A stretch of DNA of 64,000 nucleotides, from the NCBI GenBank assembly GCA_964016885.1, contig OZ024759.1, forward strand, positions 5,971,794 through 6,035,793. Reading direction: 5' to 3'. Positions 63,038 to 64,000 of this stretch are shown here, piece by piece (within the stretch, counting starts at the first letter, position 1; each line of letters begins with the position of its first letter). Made by a program: the position numbers and the translations under genes. This DNA is from Eledone cirrhosa. Lineage: Eukaryota; Mollusca; Cephalopoda; Octopoda; Eledonidae. The notes below the pieces were generated by a model. That model did no database searches. It saw only the letters and a list, made by a program, of their open reading frames with translations, and had not been told where the DNA came from.

Positions 63038-64000
63038 CAACTGTTGGTGAGAATTCATTTAAGTTCATGGTACTAGCTGTCAGAAGTAACTCCACTGTTG
63101 GTGAGAATTCATTTAAGTTCATGGTACTAGCTGTCAGAAGTAACTCCACTGTTGGTGAGAATTCATTTAAGTTCATGGTACTAGCTGTCAGAAGTAACTC
63201 CAATGTTGGTGAGAATTCATTTAAGTTCATGGTATTAGCTGTCAGAAGTAACTCCACTGTTGGTGAGAATTCATTTAAGTTCATGGTACTAGCTGTCAGA
63301 AGTAACTCCACTGTTGGTGAGAATTCATTTAAGTTCATGGTATTAGCTGTCAGAAGTAACTCCACTGTTGGTGAGAATTCATTTAAGTTCATGGTACTAG
63401 CTGTCAAAAGTAACCCCATTGTTGGTGAGAATTCATTTAAGTTCATGGTATTAGCTGTCAGAAGTCACTCCAATGTTGGTGAGAATTCATTTAAGTTCAT
63501 GGTATTAGCTGTCAGAAGTCACTCCACTGTTGGTGAGAATTCATTTAAGTTCATGGTACTAGCTGTCAGAAGTAACCCCAATGTTGGTGAGAATTCATTT
63601 AAGTTCATGGTATTAGCTGTCAGAAGTCACTCCAATGTTGGTGAGAATTCATTTAAGTTCATGGTATTAGCTTTCAGAAGTAAGTCCACTGTTGGTGAGA
63701 ATTCATTTAAGTTCATGGTATTAGCTGTCAGAAGTAACTCCACAGTTGGTGAGAATTCATTTAAGTTCATGGTATTAGCTGTCAGAAGTAACTCCACTGT
63801 TGGTGAGAATTCATTTAAGTTCATGGTATTAGCTGTCAGAAGGAACTCCAATGTTGGTGAGAATTCATTTAAGTCATGGTACTAGCTGTCAGAAGTAAAT
63901 CCACTGTTGGTGAGAATTCATTTAAGTTCATGGTATTAGCTGTCAGAAGGAACGCCACTGTTGGTGAGAATTCATTTAAGTTCATGGTATTAGCTGTCAG

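Larger units (their letters stand above)
1..64000 (+). repeat. 54-bp satellite array filling the entire window
   Basis: The same 54-bp unit repeats head-to-tail from first to last base, about 1,190 copies, with no inversion and no intervening unique DNA. The unit starts TTCATGGTACTAGCTGTCAG, has CACTGTTGGTGAG in its second half and ends AATTCATTTAAG, with about 39% GC. Most copies differ from it at only a few positions, chiefly 10 (C or T), 24 (T or G), 25 (A or C), 28 (T, C or G) and 32 (C, A or T). GAATTC at positions 42-47 is present in nearly every copy. The array is cut by both window ends (it begins at TTTAAG and ends at CTGTCAG). No stretch lacks the repeat, so there is no gene-sized gap to annotate. 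Head-to-tail organisation at this scale is typical of eukaryotic satellite DNA. I do not recognise the family, so organism and chromosomal location are unknown. Confidence 0.99.
44431..64000 (+). repeat. Satellite block E, TTTGTCAG higher-order family, right edge
   Basis: Markers confined to this block are 55-mers with TATTAGTTTGTCAG (13 copies), AAGTTCAGGGTATTAG (about 46,370, 48,578, 50,030, 52,130, 55,147, 60,533, 62,522) and AGTGACTCC (about 45,800, 48,008, 49,460, 51,560, 60,126, 62,115). The AACCCC/AGTCAC cassette, absent from block D, reappears and expands to long runs at 46.7-47.4, 50.4-51.1, 52.5-54.0 and 55.5-57.0 kb. The array continues beyond the window. Confidence 0.87.

Noticed and set aside
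1..64000. CRISPR array
   Set aside because: Units are contiguous and near-identical over all 54 bases, with no unique spacers, no leader and no cas genes.
1..64000. Programmed frameshifting to join frames across 53-mers
   Set aside because: The TTTAAGT context is not a canonical X XXY YYZ slippery heptamer, no conserved downstream structure is evident, and there is no sign of coding to begin with.
1..64000. Transposable element, rDNA spacer or tRNA cluster within the array
   Set aside because: No departure from the monomer longer than a few bases was seen anywhere, so there is no room for an insertion or RNA gene.
1..64000. CENP-B box
   Set aside because: The consensus lacks any CG, so the TTCG and CGGG cores cannot be present.
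1..64000. Bacterial or phage minisatellite or surface-protein repeat gene
   Set aside because: No flanking gene, no ribosome-binding site pattern, frequent frame breaks and 64 kb of uninterrupted repeat do not fit a prokaryotic repeat gene.
1..64000. Inverted segments that would mark rearrangement
   Set aside because: Monomer orientation is plus throughout; I found no place where the complement of the unit runs on the plus strand.
1..64000. Internal sub-repeat (TTCATTTAAG next to TTCATGGTAC) as a 10-bp ancestral unit
   Set aside because: Only six of ten bases match and no further copies occur in the monomer, so chance is sufficient.

Overview
The whole 64 kb window is one uninterrupted tandem satellite array. 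About 1,190 head-to-tail copies of a 54-bp monomer run from the first base to the last, all in the same orientation. I found no unique sequence, no transposon insertion, no RNA gene and no convincing protein-coding gene. The array continues past both window ends. This is eukaryotic satellite DNA (heterochromatin, or a centromeric, subtelomeric or sex-chromosome block). I do not recognise the family and cannot name the species.

The consensus monomer is about 39% GC. It begins TTCATGGTACTAGCTGTCAG and ends GAGAATTCATTTAAG, so nearly every copy carries one EcoRI site (monomer positions 42-47). In this answer 'position' followed by 1-54 means position in the monomer. A few positions carry most of the variation: 10 (C/T), 24 (T/G), 25 (A/C), 28 (T/C/G) and 32 (C/A/T). 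Length variants are common: 53-mers lacking one T at positions 1-2, six 47-mers, two 52-mers, seventeen 55-mers and one 60-mer.

Because 54 is divisible by three and one frame on each strand lacks stops, the array shows long open frames on both strands: MVLAVRSNSTVGENSFKF repeats on plus and MNLNEFSPTVELLLTAST repeats on minus. These frames break wherever a non-54 monomer shifts the phase. I treat them as by-products of the repeat, not genes.

Higher-order structure is rich. Diagnostic variants divide the window into five blocks: A (1-3.9 kb), B (3.9-19.6 kb), C (19.6-28.2 kb), D (28.2-44.4 kb) and E (44.4-64 kb). Each block has its own multi-monomer higher-order repeats (HORs). Clear cases are tandem duplications with periods of 2,260, 2,146, 699, 701, 1,724 (1,186+538), 3,660, 3,018 and 1,989 bp, and a 1,668/1,830-bp series in block C. 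About 50 copies of a monomer with T at position 32, nearly always followed by a 53-mer, punctuate the HOR units. The pattern fits repeated unequal exchange or replication slippage at scales from one monomer to about 7 kb. No gene network or defence, metabolic or regulatory system is present. What is notable is the satellite itself and its layered amplification history.
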